DNA from: Bin87 sp965222895
GTDB lineage: Bacteria > Chloroflexota > Dehalococcoidia > Lucifugimonadales > UBA3495
Length of the DNA stretch: 64,000 nt
Reading direction: 5' to 3'
Assembly (NCBI GenBank): GCA_965222895.1
Contig: CBDCVB010000002.1
Coordinates: forward strand, 1 to 64,000
Positions 45,354-53,983 of this stretch are shown in pieces. A model generated the notes under the pieces. The model was given only the letters and a program-made list of their open reading frames with translations, had not been told where the DNA came from and did no database searches. Position numbers and translations under genes: made by a program. Numbering within the stretch: the stretch's first letter is position 1; every line of letters starts with the position of its first letter.

Positions 45354-47066
45354 TTAGCTGATGGTCTCGACGTGGCGTTGCTCGGGTAGGTCGATGTGTG
45401 CCGTGATGGCGGCGATGATGGCTTGGGCATACTCGATGTCGGCATAGACGTGGAGTTGGTTCACGTTGTCGAGGTCGTCGTCGGGCGTCTGGTCGTTGGT
45501 GATGTGTTCCAGGATGACGGCGGCATTTTTGATGATCTGATGTAGGGTGGGACTGAGTGGATGGTCGGCGTGTTGCGTGAGGTGCGAGATGTAGGTGTCC
45601 GCCAGGTTGATGGTGGCTTGGGCGATGTAGTCTGGGCTGCGGTTTTCCGGCTGGTGCTGGTCTGCGTTGTCGGCGAAGTAGCTGACGTTGGAGAAGTCTA
45701 TGGCGTTGATGTGGGCAACTTGCTGTGAGAACGCTGCCACCGTGTTGTTGAACAGGACCATGTCTCCCGTGTGCTGGGCGTGCACCAGTTGGTGGACGGC
45801 GGCATGAGCCGCGGCGTCGTAGACGACGGTGTGTGGGTGTGAGGCTTTCTCCAGGTCGAGGTTAGGTTCGATGCGTAACAGGAGTTCGGGGTTGACGTTG
45901 ATGTGGGTGAATGGCGCTTCCGGTTGGGCGTCGGCGGGTACTGGGTATTCCTCGTAGTGAGACCGGCGGATGGCGCAGGCATCTGCAATGGCCATGATGG
46001 CGTGGTATTGCCGGGGGTGGAAATGGTCGGTGGGTGATTTGATGCGTGCGGCGTCCTTGTGGAGGTCTTCCAGCAGTCTGAGGCACGTTTCCCTAAGCAA
46101 TGGGTCGGTGATGTACGTGGTGCGTGCGTTAAGCGGCTCGTGGCGTTTGCCGCCTTTGAGGTATTCCTGCGCGACGTCTGGGCCGGCCACCAACGGTGCG
46201 GTGGGGTACGAATGCTGGTATGGGCGCAGGTTGCTGGTGGGAGCATGGTGGGCGAGTATCTCGGCACAGGTGGCGAGCTGTGCCTCGCATTGGCGGTACT
46301 CCGTTTCGTCGGAATCCCGGTAGGCCTGCTGCAGCAGAGGCATGAAACGGTCTCTGACGGCGTGCAGGAATGGGGTCAAAGCCGATGTCTCCGCAGTGTC
46401 GCGAGCTCCCGTCCAGTGGTCTATCTGTGCTTTGATCAATGATTCGGCGCGTTCGGGCGTGAGCGCAGACAGGATTTCGCACTGCTGCTGGAATTCCACG
46501 GCCAGAAACGGTGGGTTGGCAGCGAAGTCTGGGGTACGTGCTGAGACGGGTTGACCTCTCGTGATGGCGAGGATGTTCTCAGCCGCCAGGTTGGGGCGGT
46601 AGGGGTAGCGGGAGTCCAGAGCGTGGTCGATGTGCAGCGCGACGTCGTTTTGGTAATGGACAAACGACCTGGTGGTGTGGTCCTGGGGAGTGGGGTTGCC
46701 TTGGGCAATCATCAGTGTGAGTTGGTCTGCCTGCTGCTTCGTCATCTGGTTTGCGACGTCGTAAGCCAGCTGGCGGCGTTCCAATGACGGCAGGCGGGCG
46801 CCGTGTTGTGCGGCCGCTTTGATGATGGCGTTGATGACCAGCAATTCCGGAGATCTGGCTGCGGCGGCCTGCCGGGCGTGTTGGGCGCCGTCGAACGACA
46901 GAGCGGTGCCGGCGGCAAAGTCTTCTGCTGCCTTGTGGGTGGCGCGGTCGCGCAGCCGGTTTTGGTACCGTGGTGCGGTGGACAGGAGGTTCTGCACCTG
47001 TTCCACGTGGTGGTGTGCCCGGTCTGCGGGCTCATTCTCGCGTGTGGCGATGATTGGGGTACTCAT
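45354..47066 (-). CDS. Large unknown helical protein of the 38-51 kb element
   Basis: A 570-residue protein from ATG 47066 (MSTPIIATRENEPADRAHHH); longer upstream frames are shadows of the neighbouring gene. It is almost entirely helical and His/Ala/Gln-rich: DRATHKAAEDFAAGTALSF, LERRQLAYDVANQMTKQQAD, SALTPERAESLIKAQIDHW, RETCLRLLEDLHKDAARIK, IVYDAA-like turns and a C-terminal LPEQRHVETIS. It has no membrane helix and no catalytic signature I can name. Structural or conjugation-accessory roles are possible but unsupported. Confidence 0.6.
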   Translation of the reverse strand: MSTPIIATRENEPADRAHHHVEQVQNLLSTAPRYQNRLRDRATHKAAEDFAAGTALSFDGAQHARQAAAARSPELLVINAIIKAAAQHGARLPSLERRQLAYDVANQMTKQQADQLTLMIAQGNPTPQDHTTRSFVHYQNDVALHIDHALDSRYPYRPNLAAENILAITRGQPVSARTPDFAANPPFLAVEFQQQCEILSALTPERAESLIKAQIDHWTGARDTAETSALTPFLHAVRDRFMPLLQQAYRDSDETEYRQCEAQLATCAEILAHHAPTSNLRPYQHSYPTAPLVAGPDVAQEYLKGGKRHEPLNARTTYITDPLLRETCLRLLEDLHKDAARIKSPTDHFHPRQYHAIMAIADACAIRRSHYEEYPVPADAQPEAPFTHINVNPELLLRIEPNLDLEKASHPHTVVYDAAAHAAVHQLVHAQHTGDMVLFNNTVAAFSQQVAHINAIDFSNVSYFADNADQHQPENRSPDYIAQATINLADTYISHLTQHADHPLSPTLHQIIKNAAVILEHITNDQTPDDDLDNVNQLHVYADIEYAQAIIAAITAHIDLPEQRHVETIS

Positions 47067-47125
47067 ATGCAACCGGCTGTGGTGGTGTGCGTGCTGTGGT
47101 CTGGTGCTCCAGGGTTCCTGGTATC

Positions 47126-47827
47126 TCAGAGCAGGGTCGGCATATGTCGGGCTCTGGCGGCGGTGAGCGCGGTGTTCATTGAGCTGAGGCCGTGGTGTCG
47201 CGCCATCAGGATGTCGGGAATCGTGATGGTAAACGCCTTTTGGGTCGTGAGTCCGTTTTTGGCCACGATGTCCCGGTGAATGAGGTAGGCGGTTACCGCG
47301 TGCGTGAGCTGGCGTGCCGATTCGGGGACGCAGATGTTGGGGTCCACCATCTTCATGACGTCCGTCATGCTGAAGGCGGGGAAGCTGGGGTTTGCCTGCT
47401 GGATGTCGTGCATGAGGTCGATGATGTTGTGGTACTGTTTGATGGAAATCATCAGGGGCCCGCGGCTCTTCAGGGACGCGCGCAGGGTGGGGTCGTCCGG
47501 CTTTCTCATCCAGTAGAAGGACTGTACCTCGGTGGTTGCACCGGAGGGCACGGACTCGTGCAACCTGGGCAGCGGCAATGGTTTGGCAGTTTGTGCTTCG
47601 TTGGACAGGATGTCTGTGAAGCTCTGGTAACCAAAGGGAGTCGCGGCAGCGGTCTGCTCTTGGGATGCCAGGTGTTGCGGGTCGATTTCCGTCCGGCCGA
47701 GCTGTTGTGCTACACGCAGTATGTTGGCGGCTTTCTCCACCTGGTGGTTGCCGGCGAGGCGTTCGGCAATCTTCCAAAGTCGTAGCCGGTCCTGTTCGGG
47801 GTTCAACTTGATGGTGGTCTGCGTCAT
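47126..47827 (-). CDS. Unknown protein of the 38-51 kb element
   Basis: A 233-residue protein: MTQTTIKLNPEQDRLRLWKI, a helical region with EKAANILRVAQQLGRTEID, a mid part SFYWMRKPDDPTLRASLKS and a C-terminal half with LTHAVTAYLIHRDIVAKNG that has a winged-helix-like feel. Its start overlaps the stop of the next gene upstream by four bases (ATGA), implying coupled translation. Not recognised. Confidence 0.55.
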   Translation of the reverse strand: MTQTTIKLNPEQDRLRLWKIAERLAGNHQVEKAANILRVAQQLGRTEIDPQHLASQEQTAAATPFGYQSFTDILSNEAQTAKPLPLPRLHESVPSGATTEVQSFYWMRKPDDPTLRASLKSRGPLMISIKQYHNIIDLMHDIQQANPSFPAFSMTDVMKMVDPNICVPESARQLTHAVTAYLIHRDIVAKNGLTTQKAFTITIPDILMARHHGLSSMNTALTAARARHMPTLL

Positions 47828-48249
47828 GTTGTCACCTGCTGTGTCGAAACTGACGTGCGGGCTTTGGTGTCGATGTTGCGCGTCAAGGTGATTGGGGAGT
47901 TGAATTCCCGGCCGTCGAAGATGACCTCAGGGCGCAGGTGTCGGGAAAGTTTGTTGGTTTTGATGGTGTAAAGCCGTGCTTTCTTTTCCGATGTTTGGGT
48001 GTGATGTTCGATTACTCGGGCCTGGGTGAGGTACCGGGTGATGAGGCGTGTATTCCTGGAATAAGTTTGGGACGCCCGGTTGCTTTGGCCGAAATATGCT
48101 TTACGTATTGAAATTGCGCAGGCGAGGATGGCGGCCGCGATTTCGTCGTGGTTTGCAGCTGCATACCGTTCTGCTGTCTGGTAGAGCTCGCGTTGGTCGT
48201 CGGTCAGCAGTGTGGCGGCGCGATTGGCGCTCAAAATGTACCTCGGCAA
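47824..48249 (-). CDS. Unknown small protein coupled to the 47126 gene
   Basis: A 141-residue basic protein (LTDDQRELYQTAERYAAAN, AILACAISIRKAYFGQSNR, SRNTRLITRYLTQARVIEH, KLSRHLRPEVIFDGREF). The middle may be a helix-turn-helix followed by a beta wing, so DNA binding is possible. Overlaps the following gene by ATGA. Confidence 0.5.
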   Translation of the reverse strand: MPRYILSANRAATLLTDDQRELYQTAERYAAANHDEIAAAILACAISIRKAYFGQSNRASQTYSRNTRLITRYLTQARVIEHHTQTSEKKARLYTIKTNKLSRHLRPEVIFDGREFNSPITLTRNIDTKARTSVSTQQVTT

Positions 48250-48278
48250 CAGATGTGTTGGGGGGTGTGATGATGGAT

Positions 48279-49196
48279 CTAAGCCGGCAATGTGTCACTG
48301 CGCTGAGGCAGTTGGTGTGGTGTGGAAGTGTCGGAGAGCTCTACACCTGGGTCGTATTCGGGATAGGGTTTTTCCAGATTCTTGGGTGCGGGCTCCGTGG
48401 AGTGTCCGCTGAGTCTGTGGTTGTGCTGCACGTTGGCGTAGGTGATGTGTGCGGTGGCTAAGAACAGGAGTATGCTCGCCATGGCGACGGTGATGGTCAG
48501 GAATTTGATCGTGACCTCAAGCGGCTTGGCGAGCAGCGCGTAGGCGGCGAATGCCAAGGCTGGGGCCAATATGTGGAGAGCTGCGTCGTGTTGAACCAGG
48601 TATTGGAGCAACAAGAGGTATGCGGGGTTTTGCCCGGCGGTCGGGAGTTGTGCAACATAGTGGATGATGAACCCGTTGCTGGCGTAGCACGCAACGCCGA
48701 TGACGGCGGACAGCAATGTAATTCTGACGAGCGTGGACCAGTTCTTGTCTACTTGGTAGTGGTACAGCGGGGTGGAAACCCGGCGTATGAGCCCGGAATG
48801 TATCTGATGGTGTAAGCGTGCCGCTGCAACCAGGGTTTCGTTGAGCGGCGAGTGTGCGCCGCAGAAACGTTCGTCAATGATGTTGATGTCGTCCAAGTCT
48901 GCTGGATCGCAGACGTGGTATGGGAAGGTGAACGAGGATTGATGAGACAGCCATGATGCGGCCAGACCGACGATAAAGGTGGCGGCTGCGGCCAGCAACG
49001 GGAGGTTCACGCCGGTAGCCATGAGCGTGATGAGGAGCTTGTGGAGTCGGCCGGCAGCTGAGTCGGGGTCTTGCTGGAAGTGGTGAACGAAGGCGGCTTC
49101 GGAAGCATAGACGGCGAGGCCTGCTGCAATGGCGAGTACCGCGATGTGGGCGATGTATGCCCAGGGTAGGGGTGTTGTTCTGTTGGTGCCGTTCAT
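48279..49196 (-). CDS. Multi-pass membrane protein of unknown function
   Basis: About 305 residues with hydrophobic segments at roughly 13-35 (YIAHIAVLAIAAGLAVYAS), 60-82, 165-185 (LLSAVIGVACYASNGFII), 215-240 and 245-270. A soluble loop between the second and third helices holds FPYHVCDPADLDDINIIDE and HHQIHSGLIRRVSTPLYHY. The cytoplasmic tail is Pro-rich. The ATG at 49196 has GAGGAG close upstream; a start 11 codons earlier has none. Membrane protein of the element; function unknown. Confidence 0.55.
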   Translation of the reverse strand: MNGTNRTTPLPWAYIAHIAVLAIAAGLAVYASEAAFVHHFQQDPDSAAGRLHKLLITLMATGVNLPLLAAAATFIVGLAASWLSHQSSFTFPYHVCDPADLDDINIIDERFCGAHSPLNETLVAAARLHHQIHSGLIRRVSTPLYHYQVDKNWSTLVRITLLSAVIGVACYASNGFIIHYVAQLPTAGQNPAYLLLLQYLVQHDAALHILAPALAFAAYALLAKPLEVTIKFLTITVAMASILLFLATAHITYANVQHNHRLSGHSTEPAPKNLEKPYPEYDPGVELSDTSTPHQLPQRSDTLPA

Positions 49197-49301
49197 GGGG
49201 CTCCTCGACGGTGTGACGTCTCGTGCCATGATGGTAAACGACTGACGTTTTGGCGCGTTTGGAATAAAACGGAGAGCCGGCTTTGGCGTCTGGCGCTGGT
49301 G

Positions 49302-50480
49302 TCAGACGTGGTGCCCAGGTTGTGGGAGGATGTGATCTAGCTGGTGGCGTACGGCGAGGGAAATGTGTTTGGCGAGCAGGCAGGGTACGGCGTTGCCGAC
49401 CTGCCAGTAGACGCGTTTGAATCGTCCTGCGAAGGTGTAGTCGTCGGGAAAGGTTTGCAGTCGGGCCATCTCGCGAGCCGACAGGACGCGGTTCAGCGAG
49501 TAATGGACGTGGCAACCGCCGTGGTTCTCCTTGACGGTCATGCTGGGCTCGGCGGCGCGTTGTCGTTTGAAGGCATCTTGGAAGGATTCGTAGAGTGAGT
49601 CTCCGGGCTGCAGTTGCGCGATGCGAGCTTCGATGGCGGCGCTGTGGCGCGTCCATTGGTGGTTGGGCAATGAATCGCGTGGTGAGTCCTTGATGTCTTC
49701 GATGGCTTGCTGGATGCTGATGTAACGGCTGGGTGCCAGTAGCTCGGCAGGGTAGGGGTTGGAGATGCCATGGCGGTTGACGATGAAGATGGCCCGGGGT
49801 CGGAACTGTGGTACGCCGTAGGCGGCTGATTCTAGAATGCGTACCGTCATGTTGGGGTAGCCGATAGTCGCAAACTGTCGGGTGATCTCGTCTGCCACTA
49901 GTCCGCCATCCATCGATAAGATGCCGGGTACGTTCTCCATAACCACGTAGTCGGGCTGGAGGTGGCGGGTGATACGCACGCACTCGGTGAATAACCGGTT
50001 GCGTGGGTCGGCGGGGTTGCGCAGGCCTGCTACGGAAAACCCTTGGCAGGGTGGGCCGGCGAACAGCAGGTTTATCCTTTGATCATTGGAGACCTGGTCC
50101 AGCATCTCGGGGGATGCGTCCTGTATGGTGCTCTCGATGTGGTGGGAGTCTGGAAAGTTTTGCCTGATGGTTTGGGAGGCGTCGGGGTCTCTTTCAATGC
50201 TGAACAGCTTTCGGAATCCGGCGGAGCGGGCGCCTTGGGATGAGCCGCCGGCGCCGGAGAATATGTCGGCAAAGGTGTGTGCCGACGGTGTGTCTGAAAC
50301 GATGGTGGTGTCTACCTCATGCCAATGGCCGGCTTGAAAGATGTTTTGGTCCAGCCGCGGCTTGAGGCGGCGGTAGCGAGGTACGGGATTTGGTGCACGA
50401 CGGTTTGGGCGCGTCGTGATGGCCGACGTTGAGGGTGGCGCTCGTGACGCCGGTGATGATGTGATGTGTGGCAATGTCAT
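49302..50480 (-). CDS. DNA C5-cytosine methyltransferase
   Basis: A 392-residue m5C methylase. After a 70-residue basic N-terminal extension come motif I DIFSGAGGSSQGA (72-84), motif IV GPPCQGFSVAG with the catalytic Cys (about 150), motif VI MENVPGI (about 187), motif VIII QFRPRAIFIV (about 230), a short target-recognition region and motifs IX-X with RMARLQ-like AREMARLQTFPDDY and WQVGNAVPCLLA. All catalytic motifs are present. No restriction endonuclease gene is adjacent, so it may be a solitary methylase protecting the element. Confidence 0.9.
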   Translation of the reverse strand: MTLPHITSSPASRAPPSTSAITTRPNRRAPNPVPRYRRLKPRLDQNIFQAGHWHEVDTTIVSDTPSAHTFADIFSGAGGSSQGARSAGFRKLFSIERDPDASQTIRQNFPDSHHIESTIQDASPEMLDQVSNDQRINLLFAGPPCQGFSVAGLRNPADPRNRLFTECVRITRHLQPDYVVMENVPGILSMDGGLVADEITRQFATIGYPNMTVRILESAAYGVPQFRPRAIFIVNRHGISNPYPAELLAPSRYISIQQAIEDIKDSPRDSLPNHQWTRHSAAIEARIAQLQPGDSLYESFQDAFKRQRAAEPSMTVKENHGGCHVHYSLNRVLSAREMARLQTFPDDYTFAGRFKRVYWQVGNAVPCLLAKHISLAVRHQLDHILPQPGHHV

Positions 50481-50612
50481 GTATTCGGGATGTAGAGCTG
50501 TTTGGGTTCAATGTGAGGTTGTTGCTGCGTAATCAGAATTTTGGCAAAGTGTTGTCGAAATTTCTGTTGATGTTGGTGCAGTTAGATGGTCGGAAGTTTT
50601 GCGTCGGACGTT

Positions 50613-51085
50613 TCAGCCGTTTCGGATGAGATTGCGAATAGCGCGAAGCGGATGGAACAGTGGGTTGCTGCTCTGCGCCGCTGGTGTTGTGGCGTTGACC
50701 GGTTCTGGTGTTGTGCTGGCCGGTTGGTCCGCATTGTTCACGTTTATGGTGAGGTACGGCGACCGGTTTCTCTGGATGATGAACTGCTTGGAGAATTGGG
50801 AGTCTGGCAGCTTAGCGACGGCGTCGTAATGTTCCAAGTATGTAGGATTGTTCAAGTAGGCTGTGTCGGTACGAAATCCGTAATCTGTGATGCACCTGAT
50901 TCGGAGCGATGTGGACTGTGGCCTTGGCCAATGAATCGTTGTTCTGTCTGAGGGGGACAGGGAGGTATCCGGTGTCGTGCGCGACCATTCGGGCGGTTTC
51001 CGGGTTGTTCATGAGGACGGTGCCTTGTGTGGTGTCTCCATGAAGTCGACGGAGATGGACGGGGTGTCGTCGATGTTGGGCATCG
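50613..51085 (-). pseudogene. Broken small ORFs at the element's right part
   Basis: Three short frames in series: MPNIDDTPSISVDFMETPH (from 51085, ending in TGA that overlaps the next ATG), MNNPETARMVAHDTGYLPV (51012-50812) and LNNPTYLEHYDAVAKLPD ... NNADQPAST (50855-50613). They look like one shifted gene or a cluster of tiny genes. No domain recognised. Confidence 0.35.
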
Positions 51086-51157
51086 GCTGTGCTCCTGATG
51101 AAGATGTCACTTGAATTGGCATTATAGAGTGATTGTGAGGCCGTGGACCCACGGCGA

Positions 51158-52624
51158 CCCTAGACTGGACTTTGTACAAAAGCTAGTAAAGTTATAAGAA
51201 CAGGGTAAGCTGGCCAGACCCCCGTCATAAAAGGTCAACCGATGCTTCCCCTGCCTAATGCCATTGTACCCGTACTCAGTCCCTTCGCCACGCTGTTTCG
51301 CAACCCGACCTGGCTGAAAGCCCAGGTGCTGCTGGTCGGCGCCATACTGGCCCCCGGCCAACGCACCGTAGCCTCGGCGCTGCGCGTCATGGGCCTGAGC
51401 GACGACCGTAATTACGCCCGTTACCATCACGTGCTCAATCGGGCGGTTTGGTCGCCGATCCAGGTAACCCAGGTCCTGCTGGGGCTGCTAATCCAGCACT
51501 TGGATTACGATACTGGCCCCCCTGGTGTTCGGTATCGACGAAACCGTAGAGCGTCGTGGCGGCCCTAAAATCAACGCCCGGGGTATCTACCGCGATGCGG
51601 TGCGTTCCAGTCGGACTTATCTGGTCAAGGTCAGCGGCCTGCGCTGGATCTGCCTGACGTGGCTGGGCAACATTCCCTGGGCCGGACGCTATGGGGCCTT
51701 GCCGGTGCTGACCGCGTTGGCTCCTCGGCGGAGTATTACCGACGGAGAGGACGCACTCCCCAAAAGCTCACCGACCGGGCACGTCAGATTATCCTGCAAC
51801 TGCGGCGCTGGCTACCCCACCGCTCCCTGGTGCTGGTGGGAGACAGCAGCTACGCCGTCCTGGATTTGCTCCATTTCTGTCAATCCCTGGAGCAACCAGT
51901 TACCCTCATCACCCGCTTGCGTCTGGATGCTGGCCGCTATGAGCCAGCCCCGACGCGCCAGACGGGTCAGAATGGGCGTCCTTGGGTGAAAGGGCAGCGC
52001 TTGCCCACGCTGAAGACGCTCCTTGACCATTCCGATGTGTCCTGGATAACCGCAACGGTGTCCTGGTACGACACCACCACCCGCACGGTGTAAATCACGT
52101 CGCAAACGGCGGTCTGGTATCACACCGGCAAGCCGCCCGTGCCCCTGCGCTGGGTCCTGGTTCGGGACCCTCAGGGCGAATTCGCTCCCCAGTCCCTGCT
52201 GTACACCGACCCAGCGGTGGCTCCGGTCCAAATACTGGAGTGGTTTGTGTTGCGCTGGCAACTGGAAGTTACTTTCATGGAGACTCGGGCGCACCTGGGC
52301 GTGGAAACCCAGCGCCAATGGTCGGACCGAGCCATCGCCCGCACCACGCCGGCCCTGATGGGGCTTTTCTCCTGGATCACCCTGGCGGCCCACCTGCTGC
52401 AAAAACCAGGGCCCGCTCACATCGCACCGCCGCCTGGTATGCCAAGCCGTCGCCAACCTTCGTGGATGCCATCGCCTTGGTGCGTCGCCAGCTGTGGATT
52501 GCCTCGGAGGGTTTTGCAACGTCATCGGCGGAACCAGATATTCAAAAAGTCCCGGCAATGCTATACCGCAGACTCATTGATTCGCTAGCCTACGCGGCTT
52601 TAGTGTACAAAGTCCAGTCTAGGG
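51158..52624 (+). mobile_element. IS4/IS701-like element, diverged copy C
   Basis: Shares the inner ends of copies A and B (CTTTGTACAAAAGCTAG at 51170 and GTGTACAAAG at 52603), but its inverted repeat extends outward through CCCTAGACTGGA (51158-51169) and TCCAGTCTAGGG (52613-52624). No direct duplication is visible outside. Its transposase is broken by frameshifts. Confidence 0.8.
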
Positions 52625-52641
52625 ATGCTCTGGCTGAGTAA
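51242..52641 (+). pseudogene. Frameshifted IS4/IS701-like transposase
   Basis: Pieces in several frames: MLPLPNAIVPVLSPFATLF to YHHVLNRAVWSPIQ, then FGIDETVERRGGPKINARG, RRWLPHRSLVLVGDSSYAVL, an in-frame stop near 52092, RWQLEVTFMETRAHLGVET and LYRRLIDSLAYAALVYK. It aligns throughout with the intact transposases at 8240-9604 and 26279-27658 but is about 40% different by eye. Confidence 0.82.
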
Positions 52642-52669
52642 CTTCAGCCGGTTGCTTCCCGAGTCTCGT

Positions 52670-52697
52670 AAAGTGCCGCGGTAATCGCGGCACTTTG
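52670..52697. terminator. Hairpin terminator
   Basis: An 11-bp stem AAAGTGCCGCG / CGCGGCACTTT (52670-52680 and 52686-52696) with loop GTAAT; short T runs on both sides. It would end the MNT-HEPN transcript coming from the right. Confidence 0.6.
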
Positions 52698-52889
52698 CAT
52701 TGCACGGGGTGTACGGGTCTTCGCCAAGAGCTGGCGTCACCGTTTCTGGCTGAGTAGAGCTTGCTTCGGCGACGCGACGGCCGTGGCGCGTCATTTTATA
52801 AAAACCGGCCGCTCCGTTGGTCGGCGACGGTTTCATTGTGCCAGCGGCGAGAGTTTTCGCCTGCGCCGTTTACAGTAAGCCTTGGACGG

Positions 52890-53807
52890 TTAAGACCTAT
52901 TCCAAGGTTTGCGCCCGTGGTTGTATACGTCGGCATCATCAGTTCCGCTGATTTGTTGGATTCGCTGGATGATGCCTTCCACGGCGTGCGTGACCTTGTC
53001 TCTTAGCGCGGTTTCTTCCGCTCGGGTCATTTGATGTTCGGGCGGGGCGTAGTCATATATGGTCGAGTACATCATCAGCCAGTTGCTAGTGCGGTCCGGG
53101 CTGTTGCGGCCTGGATCGGGGAAGGTAGTGTAGTCGAACACGTCCTGGACCGCTTGGAAGAGCTGGGGCATATCGGGCTGGTTCCAGTCCTCTGTGGAGA
53201 CCAGCTTGTCCCAGGCGGCTCCGATGTCGTGGCCGTAGCGGCCGGTGTCTTGGAGGCTGGAAAGCCATCCCTTGAGGGCGTTCTCCAGCGCTTTTTCTGC
53301 GGCTTGGCCGATGAGGGTCTTGTCGTAGTAGTCGGTTTCGACGAAATGGTTGAGGTTGTAACCGTATTCTTCGGCCCGGCGGATGCGCTGGCGGGTTTCG
53401 GTCCAGTGTTCGGGGTATTCGTCCTCGTAGTGGTACCGGTAGTCCATCTGTTCTCCGCTCATAACTACTCCGTAGATCACTGCTTGGCCGGCGATGTGCA
53501 TATTGGCTCGCCGGCAGTGGTCAAATTTCTGTCGGTCCATGGCGATGATGCCCAATTCGAGTTCCGGCGGGTTGGCGCTCATGTAATGGCGGGCAACATG
53601 TTCCGCTTCAAGCCGGGCGGAAATGCGATGTTTTTGATCGGTGACGATGAGGAGGTCCAGGTCCGAGTCTGGCCGATAGTCTCCGACTGCTCGTGATCCG
53701 AAGAGGATGACGGTGTCCGGTTGGACTGCCTCTTGGACCGCCTTAGCGATTGCAATGGCGTGGGGATCAGCGGCTTGTTGGTTTGTTGTGGCGTTCTGTG
53801 GTTTCAT
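52890..53807 (-). CDS. Fused nucleotidyltransferase-HEPN (MNT-HEPN) protein
   Basis: A 305-residue fusion. The N-terminal minimal nucleotidyltransferase has ILFGSRAVGDYRPDSDLDLL (residues 34-53) with the GS and DxD catalytic motifs. The helical HEPN part spans about 135-270, with AEEYGYNLNHFVETDYYDK and ALENALKGWLSSLQDTGRYG then HDIGAAWDKL. In known MNT-HEPN toxin-antitoxin pairs the nucleotidyltransferase AMPylates the HEPN RNase; here both are one chain, as in some single-gene versions. The HEPN RxxxxH catalytic motif is not clear. No separate partner is adjacent. Confidence 0.7.
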   Translation of the reverse strand: MKPQNATTNQQAADPHAIAIAKAVQEAVQPDTVILFGSRAVGDYRPDSDLDLLIVTDQKHRISARLEAEHVARHYMSANPPELELGIIAMDRQKFDHCRRANMHIAGQAVIYGVVMSGEQMDYRYHYEDEYPEHWTETRQRIRRAEEYGYNLNHFVETDYYDKTLIGQAAEKALENALKGWLSSLQDTGRYGHDIGAAWDKLVSTEDWNQPDMPQLFQAVQDVFDYTTFPDPGRNSPDRTSNWLMMYSTIYDYAPPEHQMTRAEETALRDKVTHAVEGIIQRIQQISGTDDADVYNHGRKPWNRS

Positions 53808-53983
53808 GGCGACTGTTGTGGCGCTTGTACGTTTTCCCGGGGTTACGTGGTGTGGATCGAGAGGTTGGTGCTGTGCGCCCGCCCTTTAATCGCCCACGGC
53901 CTTACGTGGTCTGGTTCGTGTCGATGATAGTGAACTGGCCAGTGGCTGGCAATCAGGATGGTGCCGCTGTGGGAGCGGGCGAC

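Noticed and set aside
47067..47777. N-terminal extension of 237 codons on the 45354-47066 gene
   Set aside because: It is a shifted shadow of the gene at 47126-47827; the Met at 47066 begins the protein-like part.
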